Notes under the pieces: model-generated
Told to the model about the DNA's origin: nothing
The model's database searches: none
The model's input: the letters and a program-made list of their open reading frames with translations, nothing else
NCBI RefSeq assembly: GCF_013004065.1
Contig: NZ_CP053084.1
Span: forward strand, 682,001-746,000
Direction: 5' to 3'
DNA: 64,000 nt
Origin: Limnobacter sp. SAORIC-580
Lineage (GTDB): Bacteria; Pseudomonadota; Gammaproteobacteria; Burkholderiales; Burkholderiaceae_B
Shown: piece after piece, positions 27,071 to 36,014 of the stretch
How positions within the stretch are numbered: position 1 is the stretch's first letter
How the letters are laid out: each line of letters begins with the position of its first letter
Made by a program: the position numbers and the translations under genes

Positions 27071-28032
27071 CGCGCTGTTTCCCGGGTTGTTTCTCCGCCG
27101 CGAATTACTTCAACAGTGGCCGGTTCGGCCGTGCGTTGGGTAGTTTGCGCGGGTTTTTTGTTGTCTTTTGTGTTGCCGCTACCAGGCAGCACTGTGTTGC
27201 CCAACGACGTTCCCGCAAATGCTTTGTCACTTGGGCTTAGTTCAATCGGTGGTTGCACTTTTAGTACTTTGCCATCAGGCCCCTTGACCGGAAGCGGCTT
27301 CAGTACGGTGTCCGGTTGAGGGTACTTGCTCATGTCAGGAAGTTCCTCTTCCTCTGGGCTGCGCAACACCACAAACAATTCGCCTTGGGTTTGCGCAATG
27401 GCCAAGGTGTTGATGTCGCCAGTGGGTACTTCAACCATCATGGCTTTCAAGCGCACAGGGCGATTGTTCACGTCTTTTTCATTGGCGGCATTCGTTGTTT
27501 CTGGCGCATTCACCAGTTGCGAGCCCACCGAGAGAACGCGCAGCTTGGGCATGATCAATCGAGAAATTGTTTCTTCAATGTCTCGGCTGTTGGATTTGAA
27601 AATCGAGAACACATCAACGTAATCTCCGGCCTTGATCTTGGCTGTGGCCACGTTGTTTTCATCAAGGCGCAAGGCAAAGGCGCGGTAACCTTCACGCACT
27701 TCAGCAGCCACGGCACCAGATTCAAAATATTGATTCGTCACTGGCAAACCCTTGCCAATGTTGAACAAAGGCTTTTTGCCAATTACATCGCCAATGTCGG
27801 TGAAAGCACCGCTGGGTGCAATTGCAAATTTTTCCACCTTCAGCATCTCGGGGGTGACAGGCTTGCCGAATTGGATTTCAACTGTGCTGACCACCACCGG
27901 AAAACGCTCAAGTGCGGTTTTGATGGCTTCTCCGCCTTTCTTCACGTTTTGTCCGGATAGAAAAGCCATCACCATGAAAATCAATCCGATTCCCAATAGC
28001 AGCAGTGCGAATATTTTTGTTTTTCCTGACAT
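27067..28032 (-). CDS. cpaB: Flp pilus assembly protein CpaB/RcpC
   Basis: 321 residues. One N-terminal membrane helix (IFALLLLGIGLIFMVMAFLSG), then an SAF-like domain (VVSTVEIQFGKPVTPEMLKVEKFAI, DVIGKKPLFNIGKGLPVTNQYF) and the RcpC/CpaB domain (EGYRAFALRLDENNVATAKIKAGDYVDVFSIFK). The C-terminal 80 residues are Pro/Lys/Thr-rich and look disordered. It acts in the periplasm with the secretin CpaC, whose gene follows with an ATGA overlap. Confidence 0.92.
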   Translation of the reverse strand: MSGKTKIFALLLLGIGLIFMVMAFLSGQNVKKGGEAIKTALERFPVVVSTVEIQFGKPVTPEMLKVEKFAIAPSGAFTDIGDVIGKKPLFNIGKGLPVTNQYFESGAVAAEVREGYRAFALRLDENNVATAKIKAGDYVDVFSIFKSNSRDIEETISRLIMPKLRVLSVGSQLVNAPETTNAANEKDVNNRPVRLKAMMVEVPTGDINTLAIAQTQGELFVVLRSPEEEELPDMSKYPQPDTVLKPLPVKGPDGKVLKVQPPIELSPSDKAFAGTSLGNTVLPGSGNTKDNKKPAQTTQRTAEPATVEVIRGGETTRETAR

Positions 28033-28056
28033 GTCGCGAAGGGCCCCCGGAAGAAA

Positions 28057-28551
28057 TTACAGTGCGTCGGTGTTCTGGTACAGAACCACAGCGCTGGCGC
28101 TGAGTTGTTCTGGAAAAAAAGTATCTGCAAAAGGAATGTTGGACAAAAACGGATTCTCGGAAGTATTAAAAACTCCCCGAAATTCCAGGCAACTGAGGGC
28201 TGGGTTGGTGCCCGCGCCCAAGGCGTTGCCACAATCTGCTGCACCGGCCAATTGGTCGGTCGAAAAACTAAAGCCTGCGGGGTACATCGCGCTGGGCAGG
28301 GAATTCAACAACAATTGCCTGGCCGCAGCTTCCGGATCGGCAGTACTACCCGCAACAGCCACGCTTCGCGCAGCTTGAGATACGGCTGAGCTCAGCGTGT
28401 GTTGCACCATGAACAAGAGGCTGTAACCCACAATCGCAAAAATGACAGTGAGAACAACCGGCAACATCAAGGCCAACTCCACAAGCTGGGCACCGCGCTG
28501 TTGTTCAGCGCGGTTGGCGAATGAAGAGAGAGCCCGAGTGGCTGTATTCAT
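28057..28551 (-). CDS. TadE-like pseudopilin
   Basis: About 164 residues from the ATG at 28551 (a GTG two codons upstream is possible). The N terminus has the TadE signature: a short leader ending RGAQLVELALMLPVVLTVIFAIVGYSLLFM, where the Glu after the cleavage region is typical of type IVb prepilin-like proteins. The remainder is periplasmic, with two cysteines (ADCGNALG, LSCLEF). Only one TadE/F/G-like gene is present in this operon. Confidence 0.82.
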   Translation of the reverse strand: MNTATRALSSFANRAEQQRGAQLVELALMLPVVLTVIFAIVGYSLLFMVQHTLSSAVSQAARSVAVAGSTADPEAAARQLLLNSLPSAMYPAGFSFSTDQLAGAADCGNALGAGTNPALSCLEFRGVFNTSENPFLSNIPFADTFFPEQLSASAVVLYQNTDAL

Positions 28552-28572
28552 GATCACTTCATCGTGAGAGTT

Positions 28573-28758
28573 TTACTCTCCGCCACCGGTCAGGGAGTTC
28601 ACGATGTTGGTGAATGCAGTATCCAAACCGTCACCCAAAGTCGCAAAACCAGCCACTGCAAGTGCTACTACCAAGGCCGCGATTACTGCGTACTCGATCA
28701 AGGAGGCACCTTCTTCCTTACGTTTCAAAACCAACTGCTTGTTTGCTGCTTTGCTCAT
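28573..28758 (-). CDS. flp: Flp family type IVb pilin
   Basis: A 61-residue prepilin from the ATG at 28758, 8 bases after an AGGAG site; a GTG three codons upstream sits too close to that site. The leader MSKAANKQLVLKRKEEG precedes the Flp motif ASLIEYAVIAALVVALAVAGFATLG; cleavage after Gly by a TadV-type prepilin peptidase is expected. It is the major subunit of the Flp pilus and first gene of the tad operon. No tadV/cpaA peptidase gene is in the window. Confidence 0.93.
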   Translation of the reverse strand: MSKAANKQLVLKRKEEGASLIEYAVIAALVVALAVAGFATLGDGLDTAFTNIVNSLTGGGE

Positions 28759-29008
28759 GACATTCACTCCTGTGTGAAAACATCGAACTCTAGATCGAAT
28801 TCCCCCATATTAGGGGTACTCCAAATGGATCAAAACCACAATCAGACCGTGAATTGCACCATCTATTCACAATTTTGACCCCAAGGACCACAGCAATCCT
28901 AGGGAAATACCCCCAAACTGATTACTCCTTGTGAGTTACGATAGTAAACCAAGTCTGTGACTTGTTGATTAGTACTATTAGAAACAATTTGCCTTTGATG
29001 AATTATTC
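28759..29008. promoter_or_regulatory. Divergent upstream region of the tad operon and the EcsC-like gene
   Basis: 250 AT-rich bases with no ORF. An inverted repeat GTGAAT-N10-ATTCAC lies at 28849-28870 and a smaller CCCC-N6-GGGG at 28803-28816, both 45-110 bases upstream of the flp start. These may be operator sites for pilus control; spacing does not fit a CRP box. I cannot fix -35/-10 boxes or see a sigma-54 consensus. Confidence 0.4.
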
Positions 29009-29725
29009 ATGCAAAAGACCAATTTACCCAGAGCCCTAATGGGGCCCCTGCATGCCGTAATCGGTCTAGTCACCGGTGGAGTGCCCGTTTCCAAAGAGCC
29101 GGGCAAGGCCAGGCGTCCCTATGAACGCTCGAAAGAAATTACGCAGAAGGCCTGCGCGAAGGCAGCTGCAGTGTCAGGCAGCTTGGCTTTGCCCGTGGGC
29201 CCCCTGGGCATGCTCACCGTGTTGCCCGACCTTATTATTGTGTGGCGTATTCAGGCACAAATGGTTGCTGATATTGCTGTGGCTTTTGGTCACAAAAAAC
29301 CGTTGACCGAGCAAGATTTGATGACGTGCCTGTTTAGCCATGTCGCGGGAACGGCTGTGCGTGAGTACGAAAGATCAATTCCCTTGGAGCATGAAGAGAG
29401 ATCGGGTAAGTCGGTCCTTGATTTGATCGACCGCTTCACTCGCAGTGGCAGCCGTGATGTGGCCACTCGGGTCACCAAACAAATTGGGCAGGTGGTATTT
29501 GAGCGAGTGGCCAAACGCACCGCGTCCCGAATTGTGCCTTTGGCCGGCGCAGCTGTTGTGTCTGCCTATGCTGCGCTGGATACCAAAGAAGTTGCGCGCA
29601 CTGCGGTTGAAATGTTTTCTGGTGAAAAATTGCCAGCCCGCAAAACCAAGAAAAGTTACCCAAGGCCAGAGGAAATGTTCAACGTGGACAATGTGAAAGA
29701 AATTCAACCCGACCAAGGGGCTTGA
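29009..29725 (+). CDS. EcsC-like protein
   Basis: 238 residues. The central part (SGSLALPVGPLGMLTVLPDLIIVWRIQAQMVADIAVAFGHKKPLTEQDLM) resembles the EcsC family core, where a Gly-rich hydrophobic helix is followed by a helix with Arg, Gln and Asp; SRIVPLAGAAVVSAYAAL near the end is the usual second hydrophobic segment. EcsC proteins are poorly characterised and membrane-associated in some cases. It is divergent from the tad operon. Confidence 0.6.
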   Translation: MQKTNLPRALMGPLHAVIGLVTGGVPVSKEPGKARRPYERSKEITQKACAKAAAVSGSLALPVGPLGMLTVLPDLIIVWRIQAQMVADIAVAFGHKKPLTEQDLMTCLFSHVAGTAVREYERSIPLEHEERSGKSVLDLIDRFTRSGSRDVATRVTKQIGQVVFERVAKRTASRIVPLAGAAVVSAYAALDTKEVARTAVEMFSGEKLPARKTKKSYPRPEEMFNVDNVKEIQPDQGA

Positions 29726-29734
29726 ACGCTCGCG

Positions 29735-29761
29735 GGCTCTGTGTAACACTCAGACAGAGCC
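29735..29761 (+). terminator. Weak terminator-like hairpin after the EcsC-like gene
   Basis: An 8-bp perfect stem GGCTCTGT/ACAGAGCC (29735-29742 with 29754-29761) with an 11-base loop, 10 bases after the stop codon. There is no U tract, so it may be a 3'-end hairpin rather than an intrinsic terminator. Confidence 0.35.
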
Positions 29762-29836
29762 TCGTGTTGCTCACAAGGCAAACCCAAGGCACCTCGCACT
29801 CGCAGAAACGCATCAGTTTCGTGGAGGAAAGTGGTC

Positions 29837-32800
29837 ATGAATGCCCCTCAGTACCCGCTGCACCGCGCAGTCACGCTCAGTGACAAATACACCCTCTCCC
29901 AAGGAAAAATTTACCTGACAGGCACGCAAGCCCTGGTGCGACTCATGTTGCTTCAGTCACAGCTGGATCGCATGAATGGCTTGAACACTGGCGGATTCGT
30001 GTCGGGTTATCGGGGGTCACCCCTCGGGGGTGTGGACCAGGCATTTTGGGCGGCACAACAATTTTTGAGGCCTGCTAACATTCACTTTCAGGCCGGTGTG
30101 AATGAAGACCTCGCCGCCACTGCCGTGTGGGGCAGTCAGCAACTTAACCTGTTTCAAGGCGCAACCGTCGATGGTGTTTTTGGCCTTTGGTATGGCAAAG
30201 GGCCGGGTGTGGACCGAAGCCTTGATGTGTTCAAACATGCCAATGCAGCAGGCACCTCCAAACACGGTGGCGTGTTACTGGTGGCGGGCGATGACCACGC
30301 CGCGAAAAGCTCCACCTTGCCGCACCAGTCTGACCATGTGCTGAAAGCGGCCATGATTCCGGTGCTGTTTCCAAGCAATGTGCAGGAAATTCTCGACTTC
30401 GGTGTGCTCGGATACACGATGAGTCGCTATGCCGGTGTATGGGTTGGCATGAAGACGGTGGCCGATGTGGTGGAGTGCTCTGCTACTGTGGATATTGACC
30501 CCGACCGACACCGGTTTGTGTTGCCCACTGATTTCGACATGCCTGAGGGCGGTTTGAATATTCGCTGGCCCGATACAGCCTTGGCCCAGGAAGCCCGTTT
30601 GATTGATCACAAGTTGTATGCCGCGCTGGCTTTTTGCAGGGCCAATGGCATTAACAAAACCGTGATTGATTCGCCCTCGGCGCGTTTTGGCATCGTGGCC
30701 ACCGGCAAAGCATTTCAGGACACTTTGCAGGCCTTGAATGATTTGGGTTTGAACCCGCAACGTTGTGCAGAAATAGGTTTGCGGGTTTATAAAGTAGGCA
30801 TGGTGTGGCCGCTGGATGCCGTAGGCATAAGGGAATTTGCCAAGGGTTTGCAAGAAATTCTCGTGATTGAAGAAAAGCGCCAGTTGGTGGAATACCAGAT
30901 TAAAGAGGAACTGTACGCTTGGCGCGAGGATGTACGCCCCAAGGTGTACGGCAAGTTTGATGAAAGGCTCTCGGAGGACGGTCGCGAAGGCGGGGAGTGG
31001 TCCCTGCCACAAGGCAATTGGTTGTTGCCCAGTCACTACGAGCTAGACCCCGCATTGATTGCTCAGGCCATTGCCAAACGCCTGCGGCACGTGCAGTTGC
31101 CTGCCGATATCAAAACCAGAATTGATCAGCGGATCGGCGCCATTGCGCACAGCCATGACGTGGGTCATTCAACGCATTTACCCGTGGAACGCAAACCCTA
31201 TTTTTGCTCGGGGTGCCCACACAACACCTCGACGAAAGTACCTGAGGGCAGCCGTGCCATGGCCGGCATTGGTTGCCATTACATGGCCGTGTGGATGGAC
31301 CGGAATACCCAAACCTACACACAAATGGGCGGCGAGGGTGTGCCCTGGATAGGGCAGGCACCTTTTACACAAACCCAACATGTGTTTGCCAACCTGGGCG
31401 ATGGCACCTATTTCCACTCGGGTATTCTGGCCATTCGGGCCAGCGTTTCAGCAGGCGTGAATATCACCTACAAGTTGCTGTACAACGATGCCGTCGCCAT
31501 GACCGGCGGACAACATCTGGATGGCACACTCACCGTGCCACAACTAACCCGCCAGCTGGCTGCTGAAGGCGTTGCCAAAATTGTAATTGTCAGTGACAAC
31601 CCCGCGCCACACCTGCGCAATGTGCCGGACGACCCAAAGGCCGAGGGCATTGAAGTGTTTCACCGCCGGGACATGGACACCGTGCAAAAATTGCTGCGCG
31701 ACATCAAAGGCACCACAGTGCTTGTGTATGAGCAAACCTGTGCCTCGGAAAAACGCCGCAGGCGCAAGCGCACCGACCCGGCCACGGGCCAATTGCAGTT
31801 CCCGAACCCTGCAAAGCGCGTGTTGATTAACCCGCGAGTCTGCGAGGGCTGCGGTGACTGCTCCAAACATTCCAATTGTTTGTCGATCGAGCCCGTATCA
31901 ACGCCCTGGGGTGTCAAACGCACCATTAACCAATCCACCTGCAACAAAGACTACAGCTGCCTTGAAGGGCTTTGCCCAAGCCTGGTGACGGTGGAAGGCG
32001 GTGAGTTGCGAAAGCCCGATACTTCAGCGCACCACAGCGCGCTTACCAAAGCTTGCGCCAGTCTTGTTGAGCCTCATTTTCACATTCATCCTGATGAACT
32101 GACTCAACGCCATGCCGTGCTGATCAATGGCGTGGGTGGCACCGGTGTGGTCACTATTGGCGCATGGCTGGGCATGGCCGCGCATTTGCAGGGTATGGAA
32201 GCTTTGGCACTGGACATGGCCGGGTTGGCGCAAAAGGGCGGTGCCGTGTTTTCGCATGTGCAGTTTGCCCCGGCGGGCAACGCTTTGGCATCTTCCAAAA
32301 TTCCCGTGGGCGAGGCTGATTTGATGATCGGCGGCGACCTGATCGTGTCTGCGCATGAAAAAACACTGGAACTACTGAACAGCGCTGCATTTGTGGTGGT
32401 GAATACCGACACGCCACCCACAGCCGATTTTATTGCCCAGCGCGACTGGTGCGCGCCCGTTAAACAAATGCACACCGATATTGCACGGGCCTTGAATAAC
32501 CCCGAGCAGCATTACACGCCGATTCGGGCCCAGTGGTTGGCCCAGAGGCTGTTTGGCGACACCGTGTATGCCAATGCACTGCTGCTGGGCGCCGCCTGGC
32601 AACGCGGTTGTTTGCCCTTGCACCTGGCTGCCCTGCGCCAAGCCATTGAATTGAATGGCGTGAAGGTGACTGAAAACCTGCTTGCCTTTGATGCGGGTCG
32701 TGTGGCGGTGTCAAAGCCTGGTTTGCTTGAGCAGATGTTGGAAAAGAATATTGCACCCAACAGTCAGTTTGAAAGTGATGACGAGAAGCTGATGCGTTAT

Positions 32801-33427
32801 CAAGCTGAATTGACGCAGTATCAAAACAGTCAACTGGCAGAGCGCTTCAAAGCCAGGGTGTTGCCCTTGCGCGCCGGGTTTGATTCTCAGGGTTTGAACC
32901 ACCAGTGGATGCGCCTGTGCAGCACCTATTTCAAATTACTGGCCTTCAAGGACGAGTTTGAGGTGGCCCGCTTGCACACCAATCCCGAGTGGAAACGGCA
33001 GACCATGGCGCAATTTGAACCGGGTGCGAAGTTGTATTTTCACTTTGCCCCCACTTGGCTGGCTGGGCATGGCAACCGGCCGCGGAAAATAAAACTGGGC
33101 CCCTGGATTGACCCGGTGCTCAGGGTTTTGGCGGGAATGCGCCACTTGAGAAACACGATATTTGATCCATTTAGAGGAAGTTTAGAGCGTAAAAACCAGA
33201 CTTTACTGGTGACTTGGTTTGAAACCTGGTTGGAACTGATGCACAATAATCCTTCAATGTTGCAGCACAGCAAACAGACCGATCACCTTCTTGACCTGTT
33301 TAATCAGGTGAAAGGATTCGGTCAGGTTCGTGCCCAATCATTTGAACAAGTGCGGTTCGAGATTCAAAAGTCCGTGGAAAACAAGCACAACCTGGATCAG
33401 CATGACCAAAGCAGACAACAAACCTGA
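29837..33427 (+). CDS. Fused indolepyruvate ferredoxin oxidoreductase (IorAB type)
   Basis: 1196 residues from the ATG at 29837, with GGAGGAAA six bases upstream; the GTG at 29831 is too close to it. N-terminal IorA part: GFVSGYRGSPLGGVDQAFW, a TPP-binding half (FANLGDGTYFHSGILAIRAS, YKLLYNDAVAMTGGQ) preceded by a Cys motif (PYFCSGCPHNTS). Then ferredoxin-type cysteines (CEGCGDCSKHSNC, CNKDYSCLEGLCPS) and the IorB gamma domain (INGVGGTGVVTIGAWLGMAAHLQGMEALALDMAGLAQKGG). It oxidatively decarboxylates arylpyruvates to aryl-acyl-CoA in aromatic amino-acid breakdown. Its end overlaps PPK2 by 26 bases. Confidence 0.93.
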   Translation: MNAPQYPLHRAVTLSDKYTLSQGKIYLTGTQALVRLMLLQSQLDRMNGLNTGGFVSGYRGSPLGGVDQAFWAAQQFLRPANIHFQAGVNEDLAATAVWGSQQLNLFQGATVDGVFGLWYGKGPGVDRSLDVFKHANAAGTSKHGGVLLVAGDDHAAKSSTLPHQSDHVLKAAMIPVLFPSNVQEILDFGVLGYTMSRYAGVWVGMKTVADVVECSATVDIDPDRHRFVLPTDFDMPEGGLNIRWPDTALAQEARLIDHKLYAALAFCRANGINKTVIDSPSARFGIVATGKAFQDTLQALNDLGLNPQRCAEIGLRVYKVGMVWPLDAVGIREFAKGLQEILVIEEKRQLVEYQIKEELYAWREDVRPKVYGKFDERLSEDGREGGEWSLPQGNWLLPSHYELDPALIAQAIAKRLRHVQLPADIKTRIDQRIGAIAHSHDVGHSTHLPVERKPYFCSGCPHNTSTKVPEGSRAMAGIGCHYMAVWMDRNTQTYTQMGGEGVPWIGQAPFTQTQHVFANLGDGTYFHSGILAIRASVSAGVNITYKLLYNDAVAMTGGQHLDGTLTVPQLTRQLAAEGVAKIVIVSDNPAPHLRNVPDDPKAEGIEVFHRRDMDTVQKLLRDIKGTTVLVYEQTCASEKRRRRKRTDPATGQLQFPNPAKRVLINPRVCEGCGDCSKHSNCLSIEPVSTPWGVKRTINQSTCNKDYSCLEGLCPSLVTVEGGELRKPDTSAHHSALTKACASLVEPHFHIHPDELTQRHAVLINGVGGTGVVTIGAWLGMAAHLQGMEALALDMAGLAQKGGAVFSHVQFAPAGNALASSKIPVGEADLMIGGDLIVSAHEKTLELLNSAAFVVVNTDTPPTADFIAQRDWCAPVKQMHTDIARALNNPEQHYTPIRAQWLAQRLFGDTVYANALLLGAAWQRGCLPLHLAALRQAIELNGVKVTENLLAFDAGRVAVSKPGLLEQMLEKNIAPNSQFESDDEKLMRYQAELTQYQNSQLAERFKARVLPLRAGFDSQGLNHQWMRLCSTYFKLLAFKDEFEVARLHTNPEWKRQTMAQFEPGAKLYFHFAPTWLAGHGNRPRKIKLGPWIDPVLRVLAGMRHLRNTIFDPFRGSLERKNQTLLVTWFETWLELMHNNPSMLQHSKQTDHLLDLFNQVKGFGQVRAQSFEQVRFEIQKSVENKHNLDQHDQSRQQT

Positions 33428-34337
33428 AACCAAAGTCACCAAACGCAAAGAAACCAAGCGCTCTGAAAAAGTGTTACCCGATGCCTTGGTGCCCGAGAGC
33501 CAGTGGGAAATTTTAGGCCAGGCCTGCATGGTCAACGGCAAGGCAGTTCGCTTGCGACAATGGCCAACGCGTTATGGCGACATGCCTTCCAAAGAAGACA
33601 TGCACGAGCGGGTCGATCAATTGTCGGAGCGCTTAAACCACCTGCTGACCTGTCTGTATGCGCAAGGCGAACACAAACTGCTTGTCATTTTGCAGGGCAT
33701 GGACACTGCAGGAAAAGACGGCGCTGCCCGTGCCATTATGCGTTCAGTGCACCCCATGGCTTTGCGCATGGTGTCGTTCAAAGAGCCCTCCGAGCAAGAA
33801 GCAGCGCATGATTTTTTGTGGCGGGTTCACCCCCATGTACCGGGCGCAGGCCAGTCGGTCATTTTCAACCGTTCACATTACGACGGCATCATCATGCCGA
33901 TTATTCAAGACAATGTATCGGCCACCTGGCTTGACGAACGCATTCGCCAAGCCAACGACTTTGAACGTCTCCTGGTTGAAACCGGCACCACAGTCTTGAA
34001 AATATTCTTGAATATTTCCCGTGAAGAACAACACCAGCGCATGATTGAACGTTGGGAAACCCCCGACAAGCGCTGGAAGTTGACCGAAAAAGATCTTCAC
34101 TGTGGCGAAAACTACAGCATGTATGCCAATGCCTATGAACAGGTGCTGGAAAAAACCTGCACCAAGCAGGCACCCTGGTGGATTATCCCCGCCGATCACA
34201 AAGGATTCCGGAACATGCTGGTGGCCGAAATTTTGGTCGGTACGCTTGAGCGTATGGGCCTGGCTTGGCCCGAGCCCGATCCGGCTGTAGCCAAAAGCGA
34301 GTTCTGGAAAAAGCCGTCAACCGGCCAGGCAACATGA
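33402..34337 (+). CDS. Polyphosphate kinase 2 family protein
   Basis: About 311 residues from the ATG at 33402 (MTKADNKPETKVTKRKETKR); upstream codons of the open frame overlap the previous gene and look non-native. PPK2 core: Walker A LQGMDTAGKDGAARAIMRSVHP, SFKEPSEQEAAHDFLWRVHPHVP, Walker B-like SVIFNRSHYDGIIMP, lid ERLLVETGTTVLKIFLNISREEQHQRMIERWETPDKRWKLTEKDL and WWIIPADHKGFRNMLVAEIL. It uses polyphosphate to phosphorylate nucleotides; which nucleotide cannot be told. The Arg/Lys-rich N terminus is family-typical. Confidence 0.92.
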   Translation: MTKADNKPETKVTKRKETKRSEKVLPDALVPESQWEILGQACMVNGKAVRLRQWPTRYGDMPSKEDMHERVDQLSERLNHLLTCLYAQGEHKLLVILQGMDTAGKDGAARAIMRSVHPMALRMVSFKEPSEQEAAHDFLWRVHPHVPGAGQSVIFNRSHYDGIIMPIIQDNVSATWLDERIRQANDFERLLVETGTTVLKIFLNISREEQHQRMIERWETPDKRWKLTEKDLHCGENYSMYANAYEQVLEKTCTKQAPWWIIPADHKGFRNMLVAEILVGTLERMGLAWPEPDPAVAKSEFWKKPSTGQAT

Positions 34338-34382
34338 CCGTTATTTGGGTTCCCAAACAACATTCGATAGGGGACCTTAACC

Positions 34383-34769
34383 ATGAATAAAAATACATTG
34401 AAACTTGCCGTGCTCAGCAGTGCCCTGATGTTTTCTGCCTCCGCCATGGCGGTGGGCTTGGGGGTGAACACAGGTGTTGGCGTGAAAGCTGAAGTGCCCG
34501 GTGTTTCCTTGAATGCAGACGCCAAGGCAAAAGCAGATGCCAACGCAAACGCCAATGCCGATTTGAAAGGCAAGTCCAGTGCGGCCGTGAAAGGCGCAAA
34601 GTCTCAAGGCGATGAAATGCGCAGTGAAGCTGGTGCCTTGCATTCCGAGGCCAAAGGCGAGGTGGGCAAGCGTACGGGTCAACTTGAATCTGCTGCCGAT
34701 GTGAAAGCCAAAGCTGACGTGAAAGCCGATGTGAAGGCCGGCGGCAATCTGAAGGCTGACAAGAAGTAA
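34383..34769 (+). CDS. Secreted Ala/Lys/Asp-rich repetitive protein
   Basis: 128 residues. A clear signal peptide (residues 1-23, ending SASAMA|V), then GLGVNTGVGVKAE and a tail of low-complexity repeats of Lys-Ala-Asp type (DAKAKADANANANADLKGK, DVKAKADVKADVKAG) that should form charged helices. No enzyme family is recognised. Base composition follows its neighbours, so it looks native. It is a single gene with a strong terminator 30 bases after the stop. A stress- or envelope-associated protein is possible, but no function can be claimed. Confidence 0.75.
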   Translation: MNKNTLKLAVLSSALMFSASAMAVGLGVNTGVGVKAEVPGVSLNADAKAKADANANANADLKGKSSAAVKGAKSQGDEMRSEAGALHSEAKGEVGKRTGQLESAADVKAKADVKADVKAGGNLKADKK

Positions 34770-34800
34770 TAGTCTGTTTAACTCGGTTTACAAAAGCTTG

Positions 34801-34826
34801 AAAATGCCCCCTCGGGGGCATTTTTG
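34801..34826. terminator. Strong bidirectional-looking intrinsic terminator
   Basis: AAAATGCCCC-CTCG-GGGGCATTTTT: a GC-rich perfect stem with a 4-base loop, followed by a T run on the plus strand and preceded by an A run. It ends the transcript of the repetitive secreted protein gene and lies before mscS; an mscS start upstream of it is therefore unlikely. Confidence 0.9.
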
Positions 34827-34874
34827 CTGTTCAGGTTCTCTACACTGTTCCTTTCAATTCAAACAAAAGTAGTC

Positions 34875-36014
34875 ATGAATTTTTCCAGCCTGCAAGAATG
34901 GCTTGTCAACCTGGGTGTACCCAGCGGTGTTTTTACTTACAACACCTGGGTATATCAGGTTTTCATGGTGGTATTTCTCACACTCCTGGTCAGCTATACC
35001 GTGGGTTTGATTTTCAACCGCCTGGGTCGGTTTGCTGAAAAATCGAACAACCCCTGGGACGATGTGTTCCTGGAAAGTGCCCGCAAACCCCTGAAAATTC
35101 TGATCTGGTTGCTGGGCATTTCCTGGGCCGCCAGAATTACCCATACCGCAAACAATGCGGAAATATTCGAATTCATCGATCCTGTTCGCAGGGTGGGTGT
35201 GATTGTGTTGATTACCTGGTTCCTGTTTGGTTTGGCCAAGCGATTCGAGCTTGCACTTCAAAGCCCGGATAGAGTGAAAGAACCGCTGGACGCCACCACA
35301 GCCAGCGCCATCGGCAAGTTGCTTCGCGCCTCCATTGTCATCACCGCTGCCTTGGTTATTCTTCAAAACCTCGGGTTCAGTATTTCTGGTGTGCTGGCGT
35401 TTGGTGGTGTGGGTGGCATTGCTGTGGGTTTTGCTGCGAAAGATTTGCTGGCGAATTTTTTCGGTGGCCTCACCGTATACATGGACCGCCCCTTTGTGGT
35501 GGGCGACTGGGTGCGTTCACCTGACAAAAATATTGAGGGCACTGTCGAACACATCGGCTGGCGACTCACGCGCATACGCACTTTTGACAAGCGCCCGCTG
35601 TATGTACCCAACGCCACTTTCAGCACCATTTCACTGGAGAACCCCTCGCGCATGACGCACCGTCGAATTCAGGAAACAATTGGCGTGCGATATGAGGACC
35701 TGCAACAGGTGCGCAGTATTGTTGATGCGGTCAAGCGCATGTTGATTGAGCACGCCGAAATTGATGACAATCAAACCCTGATTGTGAATTTGAATCAGTT
35801 TGCAGACTCAAGCGTGAACTTGATGGTGTATACGTTTACGAAAACAACAATTTGGGTGAAGTACCACGAGGTGAAGCAGGATGTGTTGTTGAAAATCGCC
35901 GAGATTATTGAGCAGCACGGCGCTGAAATTGCGTTCCCCACCACCACATTGCACGTGGCCAGCCTGCCAGAACAGTTTGCACAGGCAGGCGTTGCGCCAG
36001 CCACCAAGCCTTAA
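34875..36014 (+). CDS. MscS family mechanosensitive channel
   Basis: 379 residues from the ATG at 34875, chosen because an upstream in-frame start would overlap the terminator. Several N-terminal membrane helices (about residues 20-130), then the pore helix and beta domain signature ISGVLAFGGVGGIAVGFAAKDLLANFFGGLTVYMDRPFVVGDWV (about 170-215), EGTVEHIGWRLTRIRTFDKRPLYVPNATF and the alpha/beta C-terminal domain. It releases solutes under hypo-osmotic shock. The stop overlaps that of the convergent adenylyltransferase by 4 bases. Confidence 0.92.
   Translation: MNFSSLQEWLVNLGVPSGVFTYNTWVYQVFMVVFLTLLVSYTVGLIFNRLGRFAEKSNNPWDDVFLESARKPLKILIWLLGISWAARITHTANNAEIFEFIDPVRRVGVIVLITWFLFGLAKRFELALQSPDRVKEPLDATTASAIGKLLRASIVITAALVILQNLGFSISGVLAFGGVGGIAVGFAAKDLLANFFGGLTVYMDRPFVVGDWVRSPDKNIEGTVEHIGWRLTRIRTFDKRPLYVPNATFSTISLENPSRMTHRRIQETIGVRYEDLQQVRSIVDAVKRMLIEHAEIDDNQTLIVNLNQFADSSVNLMVYTFTKTTIWVKYHEVKQDVLLKIAEIIEQHGAEIAFPTTTLHVASLPEQFAQAGVAPATKP

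Noticed and set aside
28849..28870. CRP/FNR box upstream of flp
   Set aside because: The half-sites are separated by 10 bases between GTGAAT and ATTCAC, which does not match TGTGA-N6-TCACA or TTGAT-N4-ATCAA.
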